64,000 nucleotides of DNA from Pseudomonas vlassakiae. GTDB taxonomy: Bacteria > Pseudomonadota > Gammaproteobacteria > Pseudomonadales > Pseudomonadaceae. The notes below the pieces were generated by a model, which worked only from the letters and a program-made list of their open reading frames with translations, had not been told where the DNA came from and ran no database searches. Every line of letters starts with the position of its first letter. Positions within the stretch are counted from its first letter, which is position 1. The stretch is taken from the NCBI RefSeq assembly GCF_014269035.2, contig NZ_JABWRP020000010.1, forward strand, positions 124,001 to 188,000, in the 5' to 3' direction. The position numbers and the translations under genes are program-made. Of the stretch, positions 20,682-29,833 are shown in pieces.

Positions 20682-21533
20682 TCAGTTGGCTTGAGTATCG
20701 CCCTGGCGATTGTCGGTTGTCTCGGCGCTTGCGCCTTGCGCCGTCGGCAGGTTGCGGGCGATAAGGCCGCGGTAGGCAGCGGCACCCAGGCAAGCGCCGA
20801 GGATCGGTGCGAACACCGGAACCAGGAAATAGGGAATGTCCCGACCGCCAGTGAAGGCGATTTCGCCCCAGCCAGCCAGGAAGGTCATCAACTTGGGCCC
20901 AAAATCGCGGGCCGGGTTCATCGCAAAGCCGGTCAGCGGGCCCATGGCGCTGCCAATCACGGCGATCAGCAGGCCGATCAGCAGAGGCGCCATGGCGCCG
21001 CGCGGCAGGCCATTGTTGTCGTCGGTCAGGGCCATGATCACGGCCATCAGGATCGCCGTGATCACCACCTCGACCAGAAATGCCTGGCCAGTGGACAGTG
21101 ATGGGTGCGGATAGGTCGAGAATACCGAGGCCAGTTCGAGGCTCTGGGTGCTGCCACGTAACAGGGCGTGGGCCTGTTCGAAATCGAAGAACAGGTTGCT
21201 GTAGAGCGTGTAAACGAGCGCGGCGCCACAGAATGCGCCGCAGACCTGGGCAAGCGCGTAGAACGGCAGCTTGCGCTTGTCGAAGCCGGCAAACAGGGTG
21301 AGCGCGATGCTCACGGCCGGGTTCAGGTGCGCGCCGGAAATGCCCGCGGTGAGGTAGATCGCCATGCTTACGCCGACGCCCCAGATGATGCTGATTTCCC
21401 ACAGGCCGAAGCTGGCGCCGGCGACCTTGAGGGCGGCGACGCAACCCGTGCCGAAGAAGATCAGCAAGGCGGTGCCGAGAAACTCGGCCAGGCATTGGCT
21501 GGATAGAGTGGGTTCGCGTAGTGCAGTCGTCAT
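20682..21533 (-). CDS. glpF: Glycerol facilitator (aquaglyceroporin)
   Basis: Inner-membrane channel for glycerol uptake, 283 residues with six membrane helices and two half-helices. Both NPA boxes are present: HLNPAVSIAL and FAMNPARDFGPK. The aspartate after the second box (NPARD) is the mark of glycerol-conducting members rather than strict aquaporins. The start MTTALREPTL at 21533 follows GAGGTC; an upstream frame to 21581 is rejected. First gene of glpFKR, with a promoter near 21662-21690. Confidence 0.96.
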   Translation of the reverse strand: MTTALREPTLSSQCLAEFLGTALLIFFGTGCVAALKVAGASFGLWEISIIWGVGVSMAIYLTAGISGAHLNPAVSIALTLFAGFDKRKLPFYALAQVCGAFCGAALVYTLYSNLFFDFEQAHALLRGSTQSLELASVFSTYPHPSLSTGQAFLVEVVITAILMAVIMALTDDNNGLPRGAMAPLLIGLLIAVIGSAMGPLTGFAMNPARDFGPKLMTFLAGWGEIAFTGGRDIPYFLVPVFAPILGACLGAAAYRGLIARNLPTAQGASAETTDNRQGDTQAN

Positions 21534-21661
21534 GTATGACCTCGTTGTTTTTGTTGTGAGGCGCAAAGCGCTCGACAGCAAAGCCTGATGTCTATCCCCA
21601 TTGACCTCAGGCGGGTGTTAAGAAGCGCACCTTAAAAGTGCACCATTTATTCAGAAACGAA

Positions 21662-21690
21662 AAAATATAGACAAGAAACGCTGATGTCAA
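21662..21690 (-). promoter_or_regulatory. Sigma-70 promoter of glpF with GlpR-like half-site
   Basis: On the minus strand TTGACA (21690-21685) and TATTTT (21667-21662) are 17 bp apart. The -10 runs into TTTTTTCGTT, matching nine of ten positions of the GlpR half-site WATKTTCGWW. The rest of the 21534-21835 gap holds a GC-rich inverted repeat near 21736-21765 and the ybaK start region. Confidence 0.55.
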
Positions 21691-21835
21691 AGGTCGAAAG
21701 TGAACGGGTAGTCACGTTTTGCTCGCCTGTTTCAAGGGCTGAAGCCCGTCGTAGACGGCCGCGTCAGCCGTTGGCTGGCTGGGATGCAGGATTTGCCCTA
21801 AAGTAGCCGCGACCTGTCCCGGACCGGAGCAATGC

Positions 21836-22306
21836 ATGACCCCCGCACTCGACCTGTTGAAAAAAGCCCGCGCCGAACATCGCGTGCACAGCTATGAGCA
21901 TGACCCCAAGTCGGCGTCCTATGGGCTGGAGGCGGCGGAAAAGCTCGGCCTTGAACCGCAGCAGGTGTTCAAGACCTTGCTCGCGAGCAGCGAGAAGGGC
22001 GAGTTGCTGGTGGCGGTGGTGCCGGTGGTCGGGACGCTGGACCTCAAGGCGCTGGCCCATGCGGCTGGCGTGAAGAAGTGCGAAATGGCAGACCCGGCTG
22101 TGGCCCAGCGGGCTACCGGTTACCTGGTGGGTGGGATCAGCCCCTTGGGGCAGAAGAAGCGGCTGCGCACCTTCATCGATGATTCGGCGCAGGATTTTGC
22201 CACCATCCATGTCAGCGCCGGACGGCGGGGGCTGGAGGTCGAGTTGGCGGCGGCGGTGCTGGCCGAGCATACCCAGGGTGCATTCGCCGCCATCGGTAAG
22301 GTTTGA
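21836..22306 (+). CDS. ybaK: Cys-tRNA(Pro)/Cys-tRNA deacylase YbaK
   Basis: Editing enzyme that hydrolyses mischarged aminoacyl-tRNA, 156 residues and equal to the YbaK/EbsC domain alone. The essential lysine is in QVFKTLLA (Lys46). Other family marks are VVPVVGTLDLKALA and the glycine-rich GYLVGGISPLGQKK. The start ATG at 21836 follows GGACCGGAGC. It is the only plus-strand gene between glpF and the convergent ABC ATPase. Confidence 0.93.
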   Translation: MTPALDLLKKARAEHRVHSYEHDPKSASYGLEAAEKLGLEPQQVFKTLLASSEKGELLVAVVPVVGTLDLKALAHAAGVKKCEMADPAVAQRATGYLVGGISPLGQKKRLRTFIDDSAQDFATIHVSAGRRGLEVELAAAVLAEHTQGAFAAIGKV

Positions 22307-22343
22307 AACCATTGGGGCCGCACCGCGGCCCCGGGTTCTGCAA

Positions 22344-23453
22344 TCAGGTCGCCGAGCTGTAGCGGCGAACCCCATTCTCCTGGCGCGCCGACTGCGTCGC
22401 GACGCTGCCCGGCACGGGGAACAGCACCAGGTGATCGGCCTTCACCGCGATACCTACGTCCTCACCCACCTGGTGGTCGATGTGGCTCGGGAAGATCGCT
22501 TCGAGCTGGCTGCCAGTGGGCAATTGCAAACGGTACAACGTCGAGGCACCCAGGAAGCTCTTGCCGACGATGTTGGCCTGCAGTGCGCTGCCTGGCGCCG
22601 GCACGATGTCATCAGGGCGCAGCAGCACATCCACCGAGCTGCCCGGCGCCATGCTGTAGGCGCGGTTGCCACGCAGCTCGCCCAATTCGGTATTGACCGC
22701 TTCATGGCTGCTCATCTGGCCACGGATGAAGTAGCCCTGGCCGACGAAACTGGCCACGAACGGCGTCTGTGGTTCGTGATACAGGTTGTACGGCGTATCC
22801 CATTGTTCGAGCCGGCCTTCCTTGAACACACCGACGTGATCGCTCACGGCAAACGCTTCTTCCTGGTCATGGGTCACCAGAATCGCACTGGTGCCGCGGC
22901 TCTTGAGGATGTCGCGCACTTCGTGGCTGAGGCGCCGGCGCAGTTCCACGTCGAGGTTGGAGAACGGTTCGTCGAGCAACAACAGCTGTGGCTCCGGTGC
23001 CAGGGCACGCGCCAGGGCGACACGCTGTTGCTGGCCACCCGACAGCTCATGCGGGTAGCGCCCGCCAAGGCCGGCGAGCTTGACCAGTTCGAGCATCTCT
23101 TCGATCACCTGCGCCTGGTTCGGGTGCTTGGCGATGCCGAAGGCGATGTTCTGCGCCACGGTCAGGTGCGGGAACAGGGCGTAGTCCTGGAACACCATGC
23201 CGATCCGGCGTTTTTCCGGAGCCAGCGTGAAGCCAGCGCGGGAAATCACCTCGCCGGCCAACTGTATTTCACCCTCGTGCACCGGCTCGAAGCCGGCGAT
23301 GGCACGCAGGGTGGTGGTCTTGCCGCAACCCGATGAACCCAGCAGGCAACCGATGTCGCCTGCGTTCAAATGCAGGTTGAGGTTCTGGACGATGCGCTGC
23401 TCGCCGTAGCCACAGGCGAGGTTGCGCAGGTTGAGCAGTAGGGGTTGACTCAT
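22344..23453 (-). CDS. Orphan ABC transporter ATP-binding protein (FbpC/PotA-like)
   Basis: ATPase of the carbohydrate, polyamine or iron uptake class, 369 residues. Walker [11 protein letters not shown]-loop [11 protein letters not shown], signature [15 protein letters not shown] and Walker [13 protein letters not shown] are complete. After residue 240 a TOBE-type domain follows ([16 protein letters not shown]). It overlaps the argF stop by 4 bp, so it is read from the argF transcript. No permease or binding protein lies in the window, so its partner is encoded elsewhere or it does another job; the transported substrate is unknown. Confidence 0.9.
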   Translation of the reverse strand: MSQPLLLNLRNLACGYGEQRIVQNLNLHLNAGDIGCLLGSSGCGKTTTLRAIAGFEPVHEGEIQLAGEVISRAGFTLAPEKRRIGMVFQDYALFPHLTVAQNIAFGIAKHPNQAQVIEEMLELVKLAGLGGRYPHELSGGQQQRVALARALAPEPQLLLLDEPFSNLDVELRRRLSHEVRDILKSRGTSAILVTHDQEEAFAVSDHVGVFKEGRLEQWDTPYNLYHEPQTPFVASFVGQGYFIRGQMSSHEAVNTELGELRGNRAYSMAPGSSVDVLLRPDDIVPAPGSALQANIVGKSFLGASTLYRLQLPTGSQLEAIFPSHIDHQVGEDVGIAVKADHLVLFPVPGSVATQSARQENGVRRYSSAT

Positions 23454-24370
23454 GCGTGGTGGTAAGCCGGTTCGACAAGGAATTCGAGGAGGGCCTTCTG
23501 TGCATGCAAGCGGTTCTCAGCCTGATCCCAGGCGACCGAACGAGGGTCGTCGAGCAGGTCATGGCTGATTTCCTCGCCCCGGTGGGCGGGCAGGCAGTGC
23601 ATGAACAGGGCGTCGGGTGCCGCCAGGTCGAGCAATGCGCGGGTGACCTGGTAAGGCGCGAAATGCGCCAGGCGCCGTGCAGTTTCCTCTTCCTGGCCCA
23701 TGGAAGTCCAGACATCCGTGGTCACCAGGTGCGCACCGCGCACGGCTTCCTGCGGATCGCGGACAATCTGCACCTGATCGCCACCCAGGGCCATGAAGCG
23801 CGGATCGGGCTCGTAGCCCTCCGGGCAGGCGATGCGCAGCTGGAAGTCGAACTGCCTGGCCGCCTCGATGTACGAGTTGCACATGTTGAAACCGTCGCCG
23901 ATCCAGGCCACGGTCTTGCCCTGGATCGAGCCGCGGTGCTCGAAGAAGGTCTGCATGTCGGCCAGCAACTGGCACGGGTGCGACTCGTCGGACAAGGCGT
24001 TGATCACCGGCACGCGGGATTTGGCAGCGAATTCGGTCAGGGTGCTGTGGGCGTGGGTACGGATCATCACCACGTCGAGCATGCTCGACAGCACGATGGC
24101 GCTGTCGCCGATCGGTTCGCCACGGCCCAGCTGGGTGTCGCGCGGCGAGAGGAAGATGGCCTGGCCACCCAGCTGGATCATGCCTGCTTCGAACGACACA
24201 CGGGTACGGGTCGAGGACTTCTCGAAGATCATGCCCAGCACGCGATTCTTCAAGGGCTCGAACAGCACGCCTCGCTTGCGCAGGTCCTTCAGCTCGATGC
24301 CTCGGCGGATCACACCGAGCAATTCGTCGGTGGTGAAATCCAGCAGGGAGAGAAAGTGCCTAGCGCTCAT
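23450..24370 (-). CDS. argF: Ornithine carbamoyltransferase
   Basis: Makes citrulline from ornithine and carbamoyl phosphate in arginine synthesis, 306 residues. The carbamoyl-phosphate loop is [10 protein letters not shown], the second HPCQLLAD and the ornithine-side motif [12 protein letters not shown] promoter with an overlapping ArgR-type half-site lies about 120 bp upstream. A 4-bp overlap couples it to the downstream ABC ATPase. Confidence 0.97.
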   Translation of the reverse strand: MSARHFLSLLDFTTDELLGVIRRGIELKDLRKRGVLFEPLKNRVLGMIFEKSSTRTRVSFEAGMIQLGGQAIFLSPRDTQLGRGEPIGDSAIVLSSMLDVVMIRTHAHSTLTEFAAKSRVPVINALSDESHPCQLLADMQTFFEHRGSIQGKTVAWIGDGFNMCNSYIEAARQFDFQLRIACPEGYEPDPRFMALGGDQVQIVRDPQEAVRGAHLVTTDVWTSMGQEEETARRLAHFAPYQVTRALLDLAAPDALFMHCLPAHRGEEISHDLLDDPRSVAWDQAENRLHAQKALLEFLVEPAYHHA

Positions 24371-24489
24371 GATTGACTACCTTATCTGCAACGGTATGCA
24401 GGTCGACCGTATGGTTTTTTTTGACAACGGGGGTGACCTGCGGCGTAAGCCGCACGGGGCGGACGAAATGGGGAAAGGCGCAATACTAT

Positions 24490-24520
24490 AATTAAATGTC
24501 GCCTGAAACCAAGAGGGGGA
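24490..24520 (-). promoter_or_regulatory. argF promoter with ArgR-type half-site
   Basis: On the minus strand a -35-like TTGGTT and a -10-like TATAGT are about 16 bp apart. Overlapping it on the plus strand, TGTCGC-N8-AA (24497-24512) matches the Pseudomonas ArgR half-site. A second half-site 21 bp away, as seen upstream of argG, is not visible. The rest of the 24371-24754 gap shows no other gene. Confidence 0.5.
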
Positions 24521-24754
24521 AACAGCAGAGGGTGCTTGACAGGTTACAAAGGGTGTCATCCCCCTTGAGCCAGTGCTGTTTTTTATTTGCTACAGAAGGT
24601 TGTACACGGCTTGCTGGCAATTTGGCAAATGGCTGTCGCGAATCGTACGCCTGATGTCGCGGGATTCACGCCGCGAAGCACGCTGGCCGGGGCGAGTGCT
24701 GCGGCGCATAGTCGTTGCTCAACCAGCCCTTACACCACCAAGGCAGAAGCGGCC

Positions 24755-26863
24755 ATGACCAAGACCCTGCATCACCGTGCCTGTCACCTGTGCGAAGCGA
24801 TCTGCGGCCTGAACATTGAAGTCAGCCATGAACAAGACGGGCAGGCGCTGATCAGCTCGATCAAGGGGGACCCGCAAGACCCATTCAGCCGGGGCCACAT
24901 CTGCCCCAAGGCAGTGGCCCTGCAGGATATCCAGAACGACCCGGACCGCCTGCGCCAGCCTCACCGGCGGGTCGGGAGCGAGTGGCAGCCGATTGGCTGG
25001 GATGAAGCTTTCGCCTTGGCCGCCGACAGGTTGTGGGCGGTCCAGCAGGCCCACGGGCGCAATGCTGTGGCGGTCTATCAGGGCAACCCCAGCGTGCACA
25101 ACTATGGGCTGATGACCCACAGCAATTACTTCCTCGGCCTGCTCAAGACCCGCAACCGCTTCTCTGCCACCTCGGTCGACCAGTTGCCACAGCATCTGAT
25201 CAGCCATCTGATGTATGGCCACGGCCTGCTGTTGCCCATACCGGATATCGACCATACCGACTTCATGCTGATCCTTGGTGGCAACCCGCTGGCCTCCAAT
25301 GGCAGCATCATGACCGTGCCCGACGTGGAAAAACGCCTGAAAGCCCTGCGTGGTCGAGGGGGGCGCCTGGTAGTGGTCGATCCCCGCCGTAGCGAAACCG
25401 CTGCCATGGCCGACTTGCATCTGTTCATCCGGCCCGGCGGCGATGCTGCCTTGCTCTGTGGCCTGCTCAACACCTTGTTCGATGAAGGGCTCACGCGCGG
25501 CTCGCATTTGCCGGTCAGCGGCCTGCAGCCGGTACGCGAAGCGATTGCGCCGTTTAGCGCAGAAGCGATGAGCGCACACTGTGGCATCGCCGCCAGTCAG
25601 ATACGTCAATTGGCGCGGGACTTTGCCGCTGCGGACAAGGCGGTCTGCTATGGCCGCATGGGGGTCTCGACCCAGGCGTTCGGCACGTTGTGCCACTGGC
25701 TGGTGCAGATGATCAACCTGGTGACCGGCAACCTCGACCGAGAGGGTGGAGCGCTGTGCACCGAGCCTGCGGTCGATCTGGTGGCGGCCACCTCAGGTGG
25801 CCATTTCAATGCCTGGCAGAGCCGCGTCTCGGGTTTGCCGGAGTACGCGGGCGAGCTGCCCGTGGCGGCCTTGGCCGAGGAGATGCTGACCCCGGGGGAG
25901 GGTCAGGTGCGCGCCCTGGTGACGGTCGCCGGCAATCCGGTGCTGTCCACCCCCAATGGCCGGCAGCTGGATGCGGCGCTGGAAGGCCTCGAGTTCATGC
26001 TCAGCATCGACCTCTACATCAATGAAACTACCCGTCACGCCGACCTGATCCTGCCGTCGACCTCAGCGCTGGAAAACGACCATTACGACAGCACCTTCAA
26101 CCTGCTGGCCGTGCGCAACGTGACCCGTTTCAATCGCGCCATCCTGGCCAAGCCGGCAGGTGCCTTGCATGACTGGGAGATTTTCGTCGGCCTCGCCCAG
26201 GCCTTCGCCAAGCGCGCAGAACTGGAACTGAAACCGACCTGGCCGCCAGCGCAGATGATCGATCTGGCCCTGCGCAAGGGGCGCTATGGCGAGGCCAGCG
26301 CCTGGAACCTGTCGCTGCAGGCGCTGGAGCAATACCCCCACGGGCTTGACCTGGGACCGCTGCGCGCCAACCTGGCGAGGCGCCTGGCAACCGCCAGCAA
26401 AGCCGTCGAGGCGGCGCCGCAGGTGCTGCTGGATGACCTGCAGCGGTTGGCCTCGCAGGCGCCTCCTGCGCCGGGCGAATTGCTGCTGATCGGTCGACGC
26501 CATGTGCGCAGCAACAATTCGTGGATGCACAACTATCATCGCTTGGTCAAAGGCAAGCCGCGTCATCAACTGCTGATGCACCCCCACGACATGCATGACC
26601 GGCAATTGCAGGATGGCCAGCGGGTGCGTATCCGTTCGCGCACTGGCCTGCTGGAAGTCGAGGTGCAGGCCTGTGAAGACATGATGCCCGGGGTGGTCAG
26701 CCTGCCCCATGGTTTCGGTCATGGTCGCCAGGGCGTTCAGTTGCAGGTCGCCCAGGCACAAGCCGGTGTGAGCGCCAATGACCTGACGGACGAGCGCCTG
26801 CGTGACGCGGTTTCCGGCAATGCTGCGCTCAATGGCGTGCCCGTGCAGGTCGAGGCTGCCTGA
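24755..26863 (+). CDS. Molybdopterin-dependent oxidoreductase
   Basis: Large enzyme of the molybdopterin bis-guanine-dinucleotide family, about 702 residues. The N-terminal [4Fe-4S] ligands are C-x2-C-x3-C in ACHLCEAICGL and the fourth in HICPKA. Middle motifs LGGNPLASNGSI and VDPRRSETA bind the cofactor, and the C-terminal dinucleotide-binding domain has RSNNSWMHN. The start MTKTLHHRAC at 24755 is preferred; upstream in-frame sequence lacks homology. No small subunits or cofactor genes are adjacent, so it may work with a general electron carrier. The substrate is unknown. Confidence 0.88.
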   Translation: MTKTLHHRACHLCEAICGLNIEVSHEQDGQALISSIKGDPQDPFSRGHICPKAVALQDIQNDPDRLRQPHRRVGSEWQPIGWDEAFALAADRLWAVQQAHGRNAVAVYQGNPSVHNYGLMTHSNYFLGLLKTRNRFSATSVDQLPQHLISHLMYGHGLLLPIPDIDHTDFMLILGGNPLASNGSIMTVPDVEKRLKALRGRGGRLVVVDPRRSETAAMADLHLFIRPGGDAALLCGLLNTLFDEGLTRGSHLPVSGLQPVREAIAPFSAEAMSAHCGIAASQIRQLARDFAAADKAVCYGRMGVSTQAFGTLCHWLVQMINLVTGNLDREGGALCTEPAVDLVAATSGGHFNAWQSRVSGLPEYAGELPVAALAEEMLTPGEGQVRALVTVAGNPVLSTPNGRQLDAALEGLEFMLSIDLYINETTRHADLILPSTSALENDHYDSTFNLLAVRNVTRFNRAILAKPAGALHDWEIFVGLAQAFAKRAELELKPTWPPAQMIDLALRKGRYGEASAWNLSLQALEQYPHGLDLGPLRANLARRLATASKAVEAAPQVLLDDLQRLASQAPPAPGELLLIGRRHVRSNNSWMHNYHRLVKGKPRHQLLMHPHDMHDRQLQDGQRVRIRSRTGLLEVEVQACEDMMPGVVSLPHGFGHGRQGVQLQVAQAQAGVSANDLTDERLRDAVSGNAALNGVPVQVEAA

Positions 26864-26954
26864 GCAACGGTAAGGCCGAGCACGCTGCTCGGCTTTCCGA
26901 TACAATGCCTCACCGTGCCGACGATCGCGTCGGAAAGTTCAGCCGAGGTGCTAC

Positions 26955-27290
26955 ATGGATATCATCGAAACGATCAAAGAGCAGATTGCCAACAACACCG
27001 TTCTGCTTTACATGAAAGGCTCGCCGAATGCCCCGCAGTGTGGCTTCTCCGCGCGTGCTTCGCAGGCTGTGATGGGTTGCGGCGAGAAGTTCGCCTACGT
27101 CGACATCCTGCAGAACCCGGAAATCCGCGCCAACCTGCCAAAATACGCCAACTGGCCGACTTTCCCGCAACTGTGGGTAGCCGGCGAGCTGGTTGGCGGT
27201 AGCGATATCATGCTGGAAATGTTCGAGAAGGGTGAGCTGCAGACCCTGATCAAGGACGCCACCGCCAAGGCCAAGGCTTCCGAAGCCTGA
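26955..27290 (+). CDS. grxD: Monothiol glutaredoxin Grx4
   Basis: Cytoplasmic CGFS-type glutaredoxin that carries and delivers [2Fe-2S] clusters with glutathione, 111 residues. The active site PQCGFS has Cys29; downstream NWPTFPQLWVAGELVGG forms the glutathione-binding and cis-proline region. It is convergent with bfr and shares a terminator, next to bfd and a peroxiredoxin, an iron and oxidative stress grouping. Confidence 0.96.
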   Translation: MDIIETIKEQIANNTVLLYMKGSPNAPQCGFSARASQAVMGCGEKFAYVDILQNPEIRANLPKYANWPTFPQLWVAGELVGGSDIMLEMFEKGELQTLIKDATAKAKASEA

Positions 27291-27306
27291 TCATCAGGCA
27301 GCCATG

Positions 27307-27335
27307 AAAAAACCCGCTCAGAGCGGGTTTTTTCA
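27307..27335. terminator. Bidirectional terminator between grxD and bfr
   Basis: Stem AACCCGCTC / GAGCGGGTT with A-rich left and T-rich right flanks, so it works on both strands. It lies 17 bp after grxD and 14 bp before the bfr stop. Confidence 0.9.
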
Positions 27336-27348
27336 TGGGGCGGGAATT

Positions 27349-27822
27349 TTATTCTTCGCCCATTTGCGACTGCAGGTAGTTCTCGATGCCGATCTTGTCG
27401 ATCAGGCCCAGCTGGGTTTCCAGCCAGTCGATGTGTTCTTCCTCGGACTCGAGGATGTCTTCGAGCAGGTCACGCGAGCCGAAGTCGCCAGCGGTTTCGC
27501 AATGGGCGATGGCGGCTTTCAGGTCGACCAGGCCTTTCTGTTCGATCTTCAGGTCGCACTCGAGCATCTCTTTGGTGTGCTCACCGATCAGCAGCTTGCC
27601 AAGGTCCTGAACGTTGGGGATGCCTTCGAGGAAAAGAATACGCTTGATCAGTTTGTCAGCGTGTTTCATCTCATCGATGGATTCCTTGTACTCGTGCTTG
27701 CCGAGCTTGTTCAGGCCCCAATCTTCATACATGCGCGCGTGCAGGAAGTACTGGTTGATCGCGACCAGCTCGTTTCCGAGGATCTTGTTGAGATGCTGGA
27801 TGACGCTTACGTCGCCTTTCAT
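27349..27822 (-). CDS. bfr: Bacterioferritin (haem-binding ferritin subunit)
   Basis: Iron-storage subunit forming a 24-mer shell, 157 residues. Ferroxidase ligands Glu18, Glu51 and His54 are present, with further acidic and His residues near 94, 127 and 130 (ESEEEHIDW). Met52, in IDEMKHAD, is the haem ligand. A TTGACA-like -35 lies at 27890-27885 in an AT-rich leader. Neighbouring bfd encodes the ferredoxin that releases its iron. Confidence 0.96.
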   Translation of the reverse strand: MKGDVSVIQHLNKILGNELVAINQYFLHARMYEDWGLNKLGKHEYKESIDEMKHADKLIKRILFLEGIPNVQDLGKLLIGEHTKEMLECDLKIEQKGLVDLKAAIAHCETAGDFGSRDLLEDILESEEEHIDWLETQLGLIDKIGIENYLQSQMGEE

Positions 27823-27980
27823 GTCGGGTTCCTGCCCTGTAGAAGTGTGCCAATACAGCGAAGTTTGAGCCTGTAACGGGGGGCTGTCAAACCTAAGTGT
27901 TTGAATAATAAGTGAAAATTAATAGGAATAAGAATGTTTGTGAACCGCGTTGGAACCCTAACTTATTGATATTCAGGCAT

Positions 27981-28008
27981 AAAAAAACCGGACACGGGGT
28001 CCGGTTCT
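27981..28008 (-). terminator. Terminator of bfd
   Basis: On the minus strand a stem CCGGACC / GGTGTCCGG-like hairpin is followed by seven T residues (27987-27981), 16 bp past the bfd stop. Confidence 0.85.
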
Positions 28009-28023
28009 TCGAATTCGGTAATA

Positions 28024-28245
28024 TCAGGCAGCAGTAAATTCCACCGGATAGGGCAGGGCGGCGTGCTGGCTCACCTGCAATTCGGTGAGGGTCTCACGGA
28101 CCACCTCTTTGGCCAGGCAGGCGCATTTGCCACACTGGCTGGCGACGTTGGTCGCTGCACGGACTTCCTTGTAACTGCAGCATCCTTCATAGATCGCATC
28201 GCGGATCTGTCCGTCGGTGACGCCGACACAAAGACACACATACAT
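28024..28245 (-). CDS. bfd: Bacterioferritin-associated ferredoxin
   Basis: Small [2Fe-2S] protein that reduces the haem of bacterioferritin to mobilise stored iron, 73 residues. Four cysteines are arranged as CLC at the N-terminus and CGKC near residue 38-41, as in the Bfd family. It sits directly upstream of bfr on the same strand but is separated by its own terminator. A Fur-like sequence upstream suggests expression under iron starvation. Confidence 0.95.
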   Translation of the reverse strand: MYVCLCVGVTDGQIRDAIYEGCCSYKEVRAATNVASQCGKCACLAKEVVRETLTELQVSQHAALPYPVEFTAA

Positions 28246-28287
28246 AAGGGCTGACCATCGCGGGTTGAGTCGATGGGTTGGAGCTTA

Positions 28288-28310
28288 ATGTTAATGAGAA
28301 TGCTTGTCAA
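28288..28310. promoter_or_regulatory. Possible Fur box upstream of bfd
   Basis: AT-rich sequence with TTAATGAGAATGCTTGTC lies about 45-65 bp upstream of the bfd start and resembles Fur sites built from GATAAT-type units (AATGAGAAT core). The match is partial. Confidence 0.45.
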
Positions 28311-28459
28311 AGGACTTTCTGAAAGGGCCGTGCTTGAGCGACCGACGGTTGCATTCGGCCTGTCACTGGAAGCCGTGTATGATGGTCAGCCTTTGTTGGA
28401 TGTCGGGCAAGCCTGCCTTGGCCCGGCAAACGGTTCTTCACCCTCATCAGGAGATTACA

Positions 28460-29062
28460 ATGAGCGTACTCGTTGGCAAACAAGCCCCCGACTTCACCGT
28501 CCCAGCTGTCCTGGGCAATGGCGAAATCGTCGACAGCTTCAACCTGGCTTCGGCTATCAAGGGCAAGTACGGCCTGGTGTTCTTCTACCCACTGGACTTC
28601 ACCTTCGTCTGCCCGTCCGAGCTGATCGCCCTGGACAACCGCATCCCTGACTTCCAGGCGCGCAACGTCGAAGTGATCGGCGTTTCGATCGACTCGCACT
28701 TCACCCACAACGCCTGGCGTAACACCCCGGTCAATGCCGGCGGTATCGGCCAGGTCAAGTACACCCTGGCTGCCGACATCACTCACGAAATCTGCAAGGC
28801 CTACGACGTCGAGTCCGAAGGCGGCGTAGCCTTCCGCGGCGCCTTCCTGATCGACACCAACGGTGTTGTCCGTTCGCAGATCGTCAACGACCTGCCGCTG
28901 GGCCGCAACATGGACGAGCTGCTGCGTCTGGTCGACGCCCTGCAATTCCACGAAGAGCACGGCGAAGTCTGCCCTGCCAACTGGAAGAAAGGCGACCAGG
29001 GCATGACCGCTTCGCCAGAAGGCGTGGCTGCTTACCTGAGCGAGAACGCTGGCAAGCTGTAA
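28460..29062 (+). CDS. Typical 2-Cys peroxiredoxin (AhpC/Tsa)
   Basis: Thiol peroxidase reducing hydrogen peroxide and organic hydroperoxides, 200 residues. The peroxidatic cysteine is in FTFVCPSE (Cys51) and the resolving one in GEVCPANW (about Cys171). The ATG at 28460 follows AGGAGATTACA; an upstream frame running through the promoter region is rejected. A strong terminator follows. AhpC is the nearest named protein; no ahpF is adjacent, so reduction probably depends on thioredoxin. Confidence 0.94.
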   Translation: MSVLVGKQAPDFTVPAVLGNGEIVDSFNLASAIKGKYGLVFFYPLDFTFVCPSELIALDNRIPDFQARNVEVIGVSIDSHFTHNAWRNTPVNAGGIGQVKYTLAADITHEICKAYDVESEGGVAFRGAFLIDTNGVVRSQIVNDLPLGRNMDELLRLVDALQFHEEHGEVCPANWKKGDQGMTASPEGVAAYLSENAGKL

Positions 29063-29076
29063 TTGCCATGCGCATG

Positions 29077-29108
29077 AAAAAACCGGCCCACGTGGCCGGT
29101 TTTTTTTG
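29077..29108. terminator. Terminator after the peroxiredoxin gene
   Basis: Stem ACCGGCCC / GTGGCCGGT flanked by A6 and T8, 15 bp after the stop codon. Confidence 0.92.
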
Positions 29109-29126
29109 TGCCAGCTTGTTCTGGCC

Positions 29127-29150
29127 GCTTCGCGGGCTCGCCCGCGAAGC
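29127..29150. repeat. REP-like perfect palindrome
   Basis: GCTTCGCGGG and CCCGCGAAGC around CTCG form an exact hairpin between the peroxiredoxin terminator and the rnt stop codon. The arms resemble the GCGGG...CCCGC core of Pseudomonas REP sequences. Confidence 0.7.
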
Positions 29151-29158
29151 TTTTCAGG

Positions 29159-29833
29159 TCAGTCGTTGAAGTCGCGCCAGCCGCCCATTTCCTTCCAGCG
29201 GTTGACGATGCCGCAGAACAGCTCGGCCGTCTTCTCGGTGTCGTAACGCGCCGAGTGCGCTTCACGCCCGTCGAAGTCGATGTCGGCGCTCTGGCAGGCT
29301 CGTGCCAGTACGGTCTGGCCGTAGGCCAGCCCAGCCAGGGTCGCCGTGTCGAAGCTGGAGAACGGGTGGAACGGGTTACGCTTGATGTCGTTACGCGTGA
29401 CCGCCGCATTAAGGAAGCCAAGGTCGAAGCTGCTGTTGTGGCCGACCAGGATCGCCCGTTTGCAGCCGTTGGCTTTGAGCGCCTTGCGCACACCGCGGAA
29501 GATGTCGGTGAGCGCGCTTTCCTCGCTCACCGCCATGCGCAGCGGGTGATCCAGCTTGATGCCGGTGAACTCCAGCGCGGCCGGCTCGATGTTGGCCCCT
29601 TCGAACGGTTCGACCCGGTAGAAGTAGGTGTGCTCTGGGAACAGAAAGCCCTTTTCGTCCATGCCGATGGTCACTGCGGCAATTTCCAGCAGGGCGTCGG
29701 TGGCGCTGTTGAAGCCGCCAGTCTCGACATCCACGACTACCGGCAGATAGCCACGGAAGCGCTCGGCCATCGGGTGGCGCGAACCGCCGCCGACCTGACC
29801 GTCCTGGTCGTCTTCGTACAGGTCTTCGCTCAC
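29159..29833 (-). CDS. rnt: Ribonuclease T
   Basis: DEDD-family 3'-5' exoribonuclease that trims tRNA and other stable RNA 3' ends, 224 residues. The first catalytic motif is [10 protein letters not shown], the second includes [11 protein letters not shown] and the last [14 protein letters not shown], so all acidic residues are present. It overlaps the pyrC stop by 4 bp, so it is read from the pyrC transcript. Confidence 0.96.
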   Translation of the reverse strand: MSEDLYEDDQDGQVGGGSRHPMAERFRGYLPVVVDVETGGFNSATDALLEIAAVTIGMDEKGFLFPEHTYFYRVEPFEGANIEPAALEFTGIKLDHPLRMAVSEESALTDIFRGVRKALKANGCKRAILVGHNSSFDLGFLNAAVTRNDIKRNPFHPFSSFDTATLAGLAYGQTVLARACQSADIDFDGREAHSARYDTEKTAELFCGIVNRWKEMGGWRDFND

